Below are positions 1-8,545 of a stretch of 48,168 nt of DNA, piece by piece (the first letter of the stretch is position 1; every line of letters begins with the position of its first letter). The DNA is taken from assembly GCA_015680685.1 (NCBI GenBank), contig MNCI01024285.1, positions 3,192-51,359 on the forward strand, in the 5' to 3' direction. A program made the position numbers and the translations under genes. The notes below the pieces were generated by a model that was given only the letters and a program-made list of their open reading frames with translations, was not told the DNA's origin and made no database searches. Source of the stretch: Gnetum montanum (Eukaryota; Streptophyta; Gnetopsida; Gnetales; Gnetaceae).

Positions 1-1294
1 TGGTTATGGCACTGGAAAGACATGTTACCCATGCTTGAAGGTTCTCTCTAACTAAGGCCCTTTCTCTCTTCCTGCTTCTCCATCTCACTCTCCTTGGGAT
101 GGTGGTCACTCTTTGTGAAAGCATTCTTGTTGCCTCAAGAGGATGGATTGGCCAAGTGTATTGATGCGAGGTCACTGAATGTGGTTGGTTTGAGTTTAGA
201 TTTGAAATGAAGTTCTACTCAATCATCTTAACCATGAAATACACAAGGGGCTTTACACAACCTTGTTCTTGGGATTCCATTTCATTCTCTCCTCTTCATC
301 TTTCTTCCCATTTTTCACCTCATTGTTGATTTTATCTTTAGTCCATTCTGGGTTGATGCATTATTTTTCTTTAGTGAATTCTTATGGGTAAGTTGTTAAC
401 TGTTGCTTCCAATTGACATTCCTAGAGCCTACGAACTCTTTGGTTTGTGGGTTTTTCAAGGCATAAAAGGCATAAGCCTGCTTTGGGGAGGACCCATTGG
501 CATTCCTTTCTAGTGCAATTATTAAGTTATTTTCCTTAAAAATTTCCTACAATCAATCATCTCTTGTTTCATCCCCATCCATGACATCCATTTAATTGGT
601 GTTGCCATTGTTATTTTTTCCCATCTTTCTTATTCCTCATATTTTTTCATCTTATAGTTACCGAAGGTTCGCTCTTAGTTGTGGGGGCCTTGGCACAAAT
701 TTTTTAATTTTCTCCATTTTACTATTTTCCTAACCCCTACACCTTGGGTATTCACCTATGATAAATCTCCAAACTAGTTTCTGCCATAACCACAACTCAG
801 CCAATGCGCTTCATATCGAGGCAAGGTATCAACTGCATTGTGGGTTATCTATCCTTGCTCATTTGTGAATATGTTGTGTGTGTAGATGGTGATCATACAA
901 ACAATGGAATAGGCTTGGAGGAAGCACTCAGGATGGATCAAAACTACAGCATTTATGAAAGGAGCAAGTCTGGTGGCATGGCTATGGATAAACAATGAAA
1001 GGTGCAATCTTAGCATTGGCGGAAACACGCTTCATTTTCTCTCTCTCTCTTTCTCTACAAGCTACCAAATAAAGGCTTGGATGTCATTTATGTACAAGTG
1101 TTTACCATAATGGTCATGAACACTAATGTTGTAATATGCTTATTGATCCATTCACTGGGCACGTTGAGTCTATCATCCCATTCCATCATCAGTTGTCAAT
1201 TAGTTAATAATTCCATACCTTCCCAATATTTTATAAAGAACTTGTTTCTTTTCTTCTATACTTGAGGACGATTTTTTATTCATTCATGGGGGTA
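1..1294 (+). mobile_element. Non-coding 3' interior of element F
   Basis: No protein family is recognisable here. The short open frames (for example 804-998) are isolated and have no familiar motifs. The stretch is assigned to the element on its right because its end has the form usual at the 3' end of plant Ty3/gypsy elements: a 'TTGAGGACGA' motif at 1263-1272, a T-rich spacer, then the purine-rich run ATGGGGGTA directly before the TGATGA that opens the LTR at 1295. A G-rich GTGGGGGCC at 679-687 could be a second polypurine tract of the kind seen in the long 3' untranslated regions of Athila/Tat elements, but this is a guess. The 5' part of the element lies outside the window. Confidence 0.4.
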
Positions 1295-1300
1295 TGATGA

Positions 1301-1478
1301 GAGCAGTTACTCTAGCAATTATTCTAATTATTAGAGCAGTTACTCTAACGGTTACTCTAGTTATTAGAGTGGTTACTCTAGTAGTTATTCTAATTATTAG
1401 AGTGGTTACTCTAGCAGTTGCTTTAGTAGTTATTCTAATTATTAGAGTGGTTACTCTAATTATTATAGTAGTTGCTCC
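1301..1478 (+). repeat. Palindromic tandem array in the U3 of LTR F
   Basis: A degenerate array built from the inverted motif TTAGAGT-GGTT-ACTCTAA, with units joined by 'AGTTATTCTAATTA' spacers. It ends 7 bp before the TATA box. The frame stays open on both strands because the repeat is short and lacks stops, so the translated Val/Ile/Thr-rich strings are not proteins. A promoter or enhancer role is inferred from position only. Confidence 0.75.
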
Positions 1479-1484
1479 CAAGCC

Positions 1485-1492
1485 TATAAATA
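1485..1492 (+). promoter_or_regulatory. TATA box of LTR F
   Basis: TATAAATA in the context GCCTATAAATACAG, between the palindromic U3 array and the R region. The LTR at 47102 has the same TATA sequence at the equivalent place. Confidence 0.6.
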
Positions 1493-1657
1493 CAGTGCCC
1501 AAGCACACAATTAAAGAAGTCTTTTAGCAGTCAAGTAGCAAAACTCTTGTAGTCTATTTGAAAGTTAGAGTATTTTCCAAGTGCCCGTAGTAGGAGGTCT
1601 AAGTATGGATGAATATTTATTCGAGCATTGTGTACTTGAGCACACCTTGTGTATGGC

Positions 1658-1663
1658 AATAAA
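1658..1663 (+). terminator. Polyadenylation signal of LTR F
   Basis: AATAAA followed by GATGAGCTCTTTGATTCATC, 166 bp after the TATA box. The block aligns with AATAAAGATCGAGATTCC in LTR E (47425), so the R-region end is conserved between the two LTRs. Confidence 0.5.
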
Positions 1664-2252
1664 GATGAGCTCTTTGATTCATCCTTGCAACACTTGAGAT
1701 TTTTTTTCTTACGCATTTCTTTTATTTTATTTTCTTATGCATTTATTTTATTTTATTTTATTTTATGCACATTACATTTCTATTGTTAGCACAACAATTC
1801 ATTTTGATCAATTAAGGAAATCATTAAATTACACAAGCATGACCACTTTGAGCATGAGTGTAATGCTTGGTAACCCAGTAACGATTAGCGTTTGGTAATC
1901 TTGGTAGTGTTGCACTAGTTTAGGATGTGTACGGCAAGTGGGAATGGATGTCGGTGTTAGGATTAGTTAGAACTTAGGTAATGAGTAGTTAAGTTAAAGT
2001 AGTCACTTAGTTACATCTCTTCTTCCCTAGTAGCGCAGGACATAAAAACATAAAAGCTATAATAATCATATGCCTAAAGGTTACTTAACCATACAATCGT
2101 GACATACAGGTAAGCTTGGGAAGACAATGATCAACCAACCTGTCCTTGTTCCACAAGGGCGCATAAGCACTTAGTCCTTGGAATTTGACTAGATTATGCG
2201 TAAAATGCTCATATTTGTATGGTTGAGCATAAGGGTACCTCGCTGCTCATCA

Positions 2253-2488
2253 AATGGCTACTTTGGATACTAGGCTTTCGAAGGAGATCCTTAGACTCCA
2301 CACTGATATCTCTATGATAATCCATATGCACTTTGTATTTTTTGCAGGTTATTTGAAGAGGTTTGTAGAGTTTCTGGTGATGTACAAGAATGGGCGATGG
2401 GTTTTTCAAGACCCAAGACAACTTGCTAGGCCTTAGATAAAGCACATTTATAAACTGGCAACAAGGCAAGGTTCCCCTCGGCCTCCAT
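2253..2488 (+). pseudogene. Exon fragment of the element-borne antisense gene
   Basis: The translation at 2254-2436 contains FFAGYLKRFVEFLVMYKN, a close match to FFAGYLRRFAEFLVVHEDN in exon 3 of the D antisense gene (about 25745-25800) and to the decayed C copy near 42860-42900. Only the last part of that exon is present. It starts abruptly at the end of LTR F, so element F probably inserted into a copy of this gene, and it stops near 2488 where gag sequence of element A begins. Relative to A it lies in the same orientation, unlike in C and D, so it most likely comes from another, minus-oriented element and was joined to A by recombination. Confidence 0.65.
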
Positions 2489-2489
2489 A

Positions 2490-3270
2490 AGTAAGAGGCC
2501 CTTCTTTATTATCAAAGTGCCACCTTAGGCACACATAACACCCTTTATGATTAAGGTCCCATAACAATCAGTTGCTAAGACATTAAACTGGCATGACACA
2601 GCAACAACAACCACTAAGCAACATTTTGTCATTAAGGTGCCACAACAAGTTGGCCCTGCAACAACTCCAAAAGCACCATTTTTCATAAGGGTGCCACAAC
2701 ATGATGGCCCCTCACCTACTTGAAGCCCAACAATGGGCAATGTCTCGATCTCTCCTTCTTCAAGATCTAATCCCACTAGCAACCTGGGTAGGCCTACCAA
2801 ATGGTAGTGTAAGAGGATGAATGAGTAGCTTGCAACCCCCATGGCTAAAGCAAAGGCCATAACCAACAAGCAACAATCAAACACTAGGGCCCCTACCCCC
2901 AAGCAGGCCAAGCAACCTAAGCCCAAGTCCCCTCTATAGGAGATCCATCTCTCAAGCTACATGAAGGAAGTTAAGGCCAACACAATGGTTGATGATAAGG
3001 ACTTCATAGCTACACTAACCCATGTGAAACAAACACTTAAGGAAAATAACATAACAGTGAGCTTGTACAACCTAGTCATGACCTCATCTACTCACCGCCA
3101 AGCATTGGCTCAGATGTTGGCCTCGATTCTTGTTACAGAGGCCATCCTTGTAGATGAGAATACCATCCATGCAATGATGTTCCTCCCTACACCATAGGAA
3201 TTGGGTTCAACATCCCTAGAATTTTGTGATGATGCTTTCAATGTCAATGCTGAATGAGGGGAGGTCATGA
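2490..3270 (+). pseudogene. gag C-terminal region of element A
   Basis: Broken reading frame of the Gag polyprotein end. From 2490 to 2730 it carries four degenerate copies of a PF-[VMF]-I-[RK]-VP motif. A Lys/Pro/Gln-rich stretch follows (about 2840-2940), then the segment VKQTLKENNITVSLYNLVM (within 3024-3083). That segment matches VKQSLKKNNTTLSLYDLIM in element B, and the same block recurs in D and C just ahead of the protease. Gag forms the particle shell; this part lies after the nucleic-acid-binding knuckle. Several in-frame stops and a frameshift make it non-functional. Confidence 0.7.
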
Positions 3271-3890
3271 CACTTCCACTATCCATTAGCATACATGTTG
3301 GGAAGTGCACCATCTGCAGAGTGCATGTCGATGATGGTGTAGAAACAAACATAGTCCTATACTTTGTCATCAGCAAGTTAGGCCTAGCAGATGAAATCAA
3401 GCCAACCAAAACTACATGTCTAAAATCCTTCAATGGATCATGCATCACCATTAGGGGTACAATCAACTTAGCCTTCATGCTAGAAGAAAAATTCCCCACC
3501 AGTGTAGATTTCATTATCATAGGGAAGATGCCAGGCTTCAACTTGATCCTGGGCAGGCCTTGGCTAGCTCAACTATGGGCTATCTCCTCTTCCATCCACC
3601 AAGAAGTCCACCTTCCATATGAAGGTGGTTAAGTTATCATCCATGGTGATAACACCTCCTCTCTGGATATCCACAACATAGACATGGAGCAAGTGTCAAA
3701 GGTGGACTTTCTTGGTGATGCATTTGTGGCAACCAATGCAATGCCTAAGGCTAATGCACTCGAATGAGTGGTTGAAGCCAAAAGCCTCCCAAAGGATCCT
3801 AAGCCTTGCATGCCCCCTAGTCCATGCTCGATTAGGAAGCAACTACATGACCAAGAGTTTCTCTTGGCCAGAAACATGCTAAGTGCTTGC
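3271..3890 (+). pseudogene. Retropepsin-like protease of element A
   Basis: This part of the polyprotein would cut Gag and Pol into mature proteins. An open stretch at 3267-3632 contains the motif VHVDDGVETNIV (the usual D-[ST]-G active-site region) and LILGRPWLAQL, the hydrophobic-Gly-Arg segment typical of plant Ty3 proteases. EVHLPYEGG follows and is shared by all four family members. The catalytic triplet reads D-D-G rather than D-T/S-G. The frame is closed by a stop at 3630 and by further stops, but similarity continues to RKQLHDQE near 3835. The spot homologous to the GTAAGT donor of element C reads CTAAGT (about 3880), so a splice site there would be lost. Confidence 0.8.
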
Positions 3891-4329
3891 TTACCCCTTA
3901 CATCCATGGACCATGCATTTTTGGTTTTTGCTTGCATTGCATTTGTTCATGCATTTACATTTCACTTGCTTGCCTAGTTCACACTCTACTTCACTTTGTT
4001 TACGCATTTATACTTTGTTTATGCATCCATCCACTTAGCTTATGCATTGCATTTGAGAAACATAAAAAACACATAAAAATAAAAATAAAACATAAAACTA
4101 CAAAAACACATGGCCCAAAAAGGCCTTAAAATAGCCCATGGCCTGGAACAATCTAAAACTATCAGTTTTTGCATTACTTTCCTTTCATTCATGCATTTTA
4201 ACTCTATTTATGACATGTGCCACTTGATGTTATTTTTCTAATTGATTTTTGCAAGATATTGTAGGCACACAGCATGACTACGCATGCAACATCACACCTC
4301 ACATAAGCAAGGTAAGCACTCATCCACCA
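3891..4329 (+). other. Non-coding stretch after the element A protease
   Basis: AT-rich, with CATTTGCAT-type T-rich runs and an A-rich patch at 4058-4110. No coding similarity is seen. By position it matches the start of the presumptive intron in element C (40144-40380), which is also T-rich and leads into a tandem array. Confidence 0.4.
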
Positions 4330-4575
4330 TGACATAAAAAACTGGCATAGACAATTCACTATGACTATAAATTAGTGTAGTAATCTGCTATGACTATAAA
4401 CTGGCATAGATCATCCTTGGGCCATGACGTTAAATTGGCACAATATCCATCGTCTGCTATGATGTTAAACTAGCACCTAGTAGTTTGCTAGGACTATAAA
4501 CTTGCATATCATGGTTTGCTAGGACCTTAAACTGGGTTCACAGTCTACCAAGACTTTAAACTAGCATGTTGTTGA
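4330..4575 (+). repeat. Tandem array, TTAAACTGGCA family (element A)
   Basis: About eight degenerate units of roughly 30 bp in the form 'CTATGAC-x2-TAAACTGGCA', with variants TAAATTGGCA, TAAACTAGCA and TAAACTTGCA. Spacing is irregular. The same core recurs at 7492-7670, 17770-18459, 22079-22134, 28140-28430, 40380-40700 and 46260-46540, always in the same orientation relative to its host element. Confidence 0.8.
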
Positions 4576-5285
4576 TCTATTTGAGCACCTTCCATTAGTG
4601 TGATCTTTGGAGGACTCGCAGCATCATTGCCTTAGCACTTTCACTAGCCTCCTGAGCACTTTCATTGGCCTCTTGAGCACTTGCAACTAGCACAACATTT
4701 GATGCATTTCGAGCATATTCACATCTAGCATTTGTAGTATCTTCACATCTAGAATTTGCACTTGCATTTCACATTTTATGATTTTCTTGTCTTCTCAGAG
4801 TTATTTTCATAGGATGAAGCCTCGGAGGTGGTCATGTAAAGATGCATCTTATTGCAGTAGCAGGTCACCACATCACTTTGATGTGCATGATTGGACTAGT
4901 TAAGCCACTCAAGAGTGCACATCCCCCTCATCCCATTATAACCTATGTCCATCTACTCCTTCATCCTAATAGCCTCTCATCCCCTTCATACTCACGATTG
5001 CACATCCCTCTAATGAATATGCACTATGATGCATATGAAATTCTCTTCATGGCAACTATAAAACCCATGGTGGACATAACACAACTTGTCTTGTGGAAAG
5101 CCTTTGTTGGTTGGTTAAGGCCCAAGTGGATGTAATGCAACTCATCCCGAGGAGGAAACACCTATCCTACAAATGTGATGTGGTTGCATCAAAGTAAAGC
5201 CCATATACTCGATGGCCCACACATTGCAACTAGTATTCAACAGTAAGTCAAACCCAACACAGGTTTGCTTTGCAACAAAGTAAAG

Positions 5286-5355
<70 letters not shown>

Positions 5356-5658
5356 GAAGAAAAAAAAATGAAAAAAGGAGAATGGGGAAAAGCACATCCC
5401 CAAGCAAATTGATAATGTTGCAACTTCACAATTAGCCCAACCTTGGATCAACTTTGACTTTCTCATGAAAATTCTGATGATTGGTCAACATTTCAGGGGG
5501 TAAGCCACTCTATGCCATGGTCACTGTTAGCTATGCTGACTTCACATCTTACATCATTATTTGCATTTCATCTCCCTTGTTTACATTTCATCTCCATAGC
5601 ACATTGCCTACACCCTTTTCCCTTAGCATATCCTTATCCACAACACTCTTAAACATGG
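4576..5658 (+). other. Unrecognised sequence with a long poly(A) tract
   Basis: No protein family recognised. The frame at 4842-5135 has no familiar motif. A run of 58 consecutive A residues lies at 5296-5353 and continues as A-rich sequence to about 5385. T-rich 'CATTTCATCTCC' repeats occur at 5566-5600. By position this should be the 3' untranslated region of element A, with pol deleted. Confidence 0.4.
5296..5353 (+). repeat. Poly(A) tract of 58 bp
   Basis: Uninterrupted A run flanked by A/G-rich sequence on both sides. No target duplication or retroposed transcript is evident around it, so it is called a simple repeat. Its true length is uncertain because such runs are prone to sequencing slippage. 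Confidence 0.9.
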
Positions 5659-7491
5659 TGAAACAACACTCAATCTGGTACCAACGAGTGATGTTGGTGC
5701 CACATCTACTATGGTATTTTGCAATTCTTTGTTAATGTCTCTTGAGCCACTCCTTTAGACATCAACAAAGAGAGGCCATTCAAACACCACAAAATTTTAG
5801 ATCTTAGTGTCTCAACTACAAATTTGGCTAAGTGTTAAAATAGTGGAACTTTGCCCAAATTTTTCTTAGTGTTAAGTGTAGTCAACTCCAACTACCAGAT
5901 TTGCAAAATTTTTCTAAGTGTAAAAATGATGGTACCTTTTACAAATCTATCTAAGTGCTAGGACCACACTCTCCACTGTAGTAGAGCATAGTTAGCTTTA
6001 ATGACCATTTTTTTTGCAATTTTGGTTAAGTTTTAGAATGATGTCACAAGCTGTGCAAATTTTTCTAAGTATTGTGCTATGCTTGGTACTGTAGCTATTA
6101 CACTCTAGCATTGTAGTTATTACACTTCGGCATTGAAGTTATTACACTTCGGCATTGTAGCTACTATGCTCTAGAGTGTAGCAAGCATAGCCAACATAAA
6201 AATGACCAATTTTATAGAATTTTTCTAAGTGTTGTGCTACACTCCCATTGCCTTTGCTACGCTCTAGAGCTAGAGTGTAGCTAGCACCTTAGTGGCCAGT
6301 TTTGCCTAAGTATCAAGCCAAAAGCTGTCAAGCTAACTCAACATGGAGGAGGAATTTGGCAGATTTTCTAACTCTTGAGGCTATCCCTTCTACAATGCTC
6401 CAAAGCGTAGCTAGCATAGCAAGAACAAGGACTACAATTTTTACCAGATTCTTCTAAGTGTCCATGCTACACTATATTCCTAAGCAACATCCCATGTCCT
6501 ACGCATAACATGGGATGAGCATAGTAGCTAGAGTTAGAAAATTTTTTGAACTTTTTTTTGGTCACCTCTAGATTTAGAAAATTTTATAATTTTTTCTTGT
6601 AGTCCAACCTACTGCATTGCCACATGGTGCTTGATCCGCATTTTGGGCTAACCCTAGCCCTATAAATATCCCTGAACCCCAATGTTTTAGGGGTGGGCTT
6701 CCATTTTTCATAAGTGGATAGTTGGCACCTTCATTTGGCATTTGGCATTTTGGCATCTTAGTACTTAGCTTTATGGGTGAATGAGACCTAGAGCACACCA
6801 CACTGGTAGAGAGGCATAGTTGCATTACATGGTACACTGTGCCCTTGTTGTATCCCTGCATCGTATGGTACACTAGAACCCTATTACAGCCCTGTAGAAC
6901 ACTGCATGGTACACCGCAGTGGCAACCCAACAGGCATGGTTCATCATAGTGAGCATCAGACTTCATAGCCCGACACCACTGAGACTGTGACTATTCTCCC
7001 ACTATGCCTTTTGTACATTGTGTACCTTCTGAGACCCTTTTGGAGTTAACTACACTCCCATTTGGGGCGGTGTTCTATTTCTCTCTCCTATTTCTAACAT
7101 TTTCTTGCATCTTTTTGCACTTTTTCACATGTCATCACACTGTACTATGCTCAAGTGGCAGTCTCTATGGGTTGACACCCTTGTTTCAGTTAAAACCCTT
7201 AGCTACGCTTGCCCCTATTTCGTACCTACGCTCTACACTTAGCACTGTGAAGCCCCACTTTAATACTTAGCACCATTTCACATTGTTTGCATTTGTATTT
7301 CAACTAACCACACCACCCTTGGTTGCATCCATAGCCTAATTTACAACTAGCAAAGTTCCTATTTGATTGACAAGACCATTTAGGGTGCTTTGCCTCCATT
7401 TCTAACAAGGCCCTCATGTGAAGGTGGGGTTAAGGCTATGTTTCTGTTGACCCCTTGGTGATTCCAACCACTGACATTTTCTATCATTACA
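5659..7491 (+). mobile_element. Probable 3' LTR of element A
   Basis: It opens with TGAAACAACACTCAATCTGG, comparable to TGAAACACCACTAATTTTGA at the start of the D LTRs (read on the minus strand). A TATAAATA box lies 1002 bp in, against 1032 bp in the D LTR, and in both it is preceded by AGCCC. Near the end, 'CCCTCATGTGAAGGT' and 'TTCCAACC' match 'CCCTCAAGTGAAGGT' and 'TTCCAACC' of the D LTR in order, and the segment ends in CA at 7490-7491. U3 is rich in 'GTAGC...AATTTTTCTAAGTG' repeats. The upstream sequence is a poor polypurine tract. Boundaries rest on motif alignment by eye. Confidence 0.5.
6661..6668 (+). promoter_or_regulatory. TATA box of the element A LTR
   Basis: TATAAATA in the context CCTAGCCCTATAAATATCC, matching CCTAGCCCTATAAATACTC in the D LTR (minus strand at 15551-15558). 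Confidence 0.5.
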
Positions 7492-7670
7492 GTCATGGTA
7501 GGTCATAATGCTAGTTTAAAGTCTTAGCAGACTTGGTTGTGTGATTATCTTTGCCAATCTAAGACCATGGCAGGCCATAATGCTAGTTTAATGTCTTAGT
7601 GGATGGTAATGTCAGTTTAATGTCTTAGCAAACAGTAATGCAAGTGTAATGTCTTAGTAGATGGGATTAT
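7492..7670 (-). repeat. Tandem array, TTAAACTGGCA family (element B)
   Basis: About five units that read on the plus strand as 'ATGCTAGTTTAA-TGTCTTAG' and so, in the sense of element B, as CTAAGAC-x-TTAAACTAGCAT. It follows the protease pseudogene with about 220 bp of A-rich spacer, the same position as in A, C and D. Confidence 0.75.
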
Positions 7671-7894
7671 GAAAAAAGTGTATATTTATAAAATTTTTCG
7701 ATGTTTATAACATAAGTAAAAATAAAGAAAGGTTGTAGCAAATAGGTAAAAATGCAAATGAACTTAGGCTACATGCATAGGCTAGGTGCATAAAGAGTAA
7801 AATAACAAATGCATAAAAAGATATAATAAATTGTAAAAGAAAAGTAAGGCTTCATGGTTATCGGTGCATTCGGTTATAGAGGCATGGGAAGGTT
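7671..7894 (-). other. A/T-rich spacer after the element B protease
   Basis: No coding signal. The sequence is rich in 'ATAAAAATGCATAAA'-like runs, similar in composition to the first part of the presumptive intron of element C. No clear GT donor can be named. Confidence 0.35.
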
Positions 7895-8545
7895 AAGCCA
7901 AACTTCACTTGTCAAGATTCTTTCTAATCTTTGCAAGATTAGGAAGTGAGTAAGGACTACTTTGCACAAGCTTATATTCACCATCCCCTTTACTTACAAA
8001 GTTAAAAGGGAGGTCATCCCATAATGTAGCCCATTTCTTATCACTATCATTGTTTGCTTTCTTTGGTTGTTGCTCTTCATGGTTGCGAGCTTCTTCTTGA
8101 AGCTCTATTTAAAATCCATATTCTATGTATATGTTGTTGATAGCTAGGGAAATAATGTTATCATCATGAATGATGATTTTACCTCCCTCATAAGGAAGGT
8201 GAATTTCTTGATGGATGAGAGAGGACACAACTTGTAATTGAGCTAATCAAGGTCTTTCCAAAATTTGGTTGAATCTTGGTATTTCTTCCACCACCAAGAA
8301 GTTGGCAGTTATGGGGAATTGCTTCCCAGCTACAAAATCCAAAGAGATAGATCCCTTGGTAGTAGCTCTTGATCCATTGAAGGACTTAAGAGTTGTGGTG
8401 ATTGTAGGTTATATTTGTTCAATTAGGCCCAAGTGTTCAATGATGGTGCAAGGAATGATGTTGGTTGTAACTCCCTCATCAACATGCACTTGATGTATTT
8501 TAAATTATCCTATATGTATGGTTATGAATAAAGAAGCTATAGTTA
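7895..8545 (-). pseudogene. Retropepsin-like protease of element B
   Basis: Minus-strand translation gives VHVDEGVTTNIIP at the active site, then LKSFNGSRATTKGSISLDF, a decayed 'FNQILERP-LAQL' segment and HQEIHLPYEGGKIIIHDDN. Each block aligns with elements A, C and D. The catalytic triplet reads D-E-G. The frame is broken by stops, for example at the Trp expected in RPWL. It ends with a KIRKNLDK segment equal to RIRKQLCD of element C, after which coding similarity stops. Confidence 0.75.

Larger units (their letters stand above)
1295..2252 (+). mobile_element. 3' LTR of element F
   Basis: The 958-bp segment opens with TGATGA and closes with TCATCA, a 6-bp terminal inverted repeat. It contains a TATA box, a polyadenylation signal and a U5 part that aligns with the LTR at 47102-47936: both carry CTTGGTAACCCAGTA, then TGTGTACGG, then GGAATGGATG, and end GGGTACCTCGC-x5-TCATCA. 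The two LTRs have the same order but are well diverged, so they are relatives rather than a pair from one insertion. What follows (2253 onward) is not a primer-binding site but an exon fragment of another element, so this is the 3' LTR. A target duplication cannot be tested because the 5' end is not in the window. Confidence 0.7.
2490..7491 (+). mobile_element. Element A, internally deleted Tat/Ogre-like retrotransposon
   Basis: On the plus strand, in order: the gag C-terminal region, protease, a tandem array with the TTAAACTGGCA core, about 1 kb of unrecognised sequence, and a probable 3' LTR. Its proteins and LTR are relatives of elements B, C and D. No reverse transcriptase, RNase H, integrase or antisense gene is recognisable between protease and LTR, and the 5' end (LTR, leader, gag start) is missing. 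The 2490 boundary is a junction with an exon fragment of another element. The 7491 boundary lies against the tandem array of element B. Confidence 0.55.

Noticed and set aside
804-998. 64-codon frame considered as an env-like or gag piece
   Set aside because: No motif, no neighbouring homologous frame, and composition like its non-coding surroundings.
1284-1527. Overlapping open frames on both strands rich in Val, Ile, Thr
   Set aside because: They are the translation of the short palindromic array in the U3 of LTR F.
1295-2252. LTR F considered as a solo LTR
   Set aside because: The flanks GGGTA and AATGG do not match, and the upstream GAGGACGA plus purine run look like an element 3' interior.
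2525-2926. 133-codon minus-strand frame, Cys/Leu/Gly-rich
   Set aside because: Shadow of the plus-strand gag tail of element A, which has homologues in C and D.
4842-5135. 97-codon frame, considered as a remnant of RNase H or reverse transcriptase
   Set aside because: No conserved acidic residues or Pol blocks could be aligned.
5142-5466. Minus-strand frames with long Phe runs
   Set aside because: Produced by the 58-bp poly(A) tract; no protein motif.
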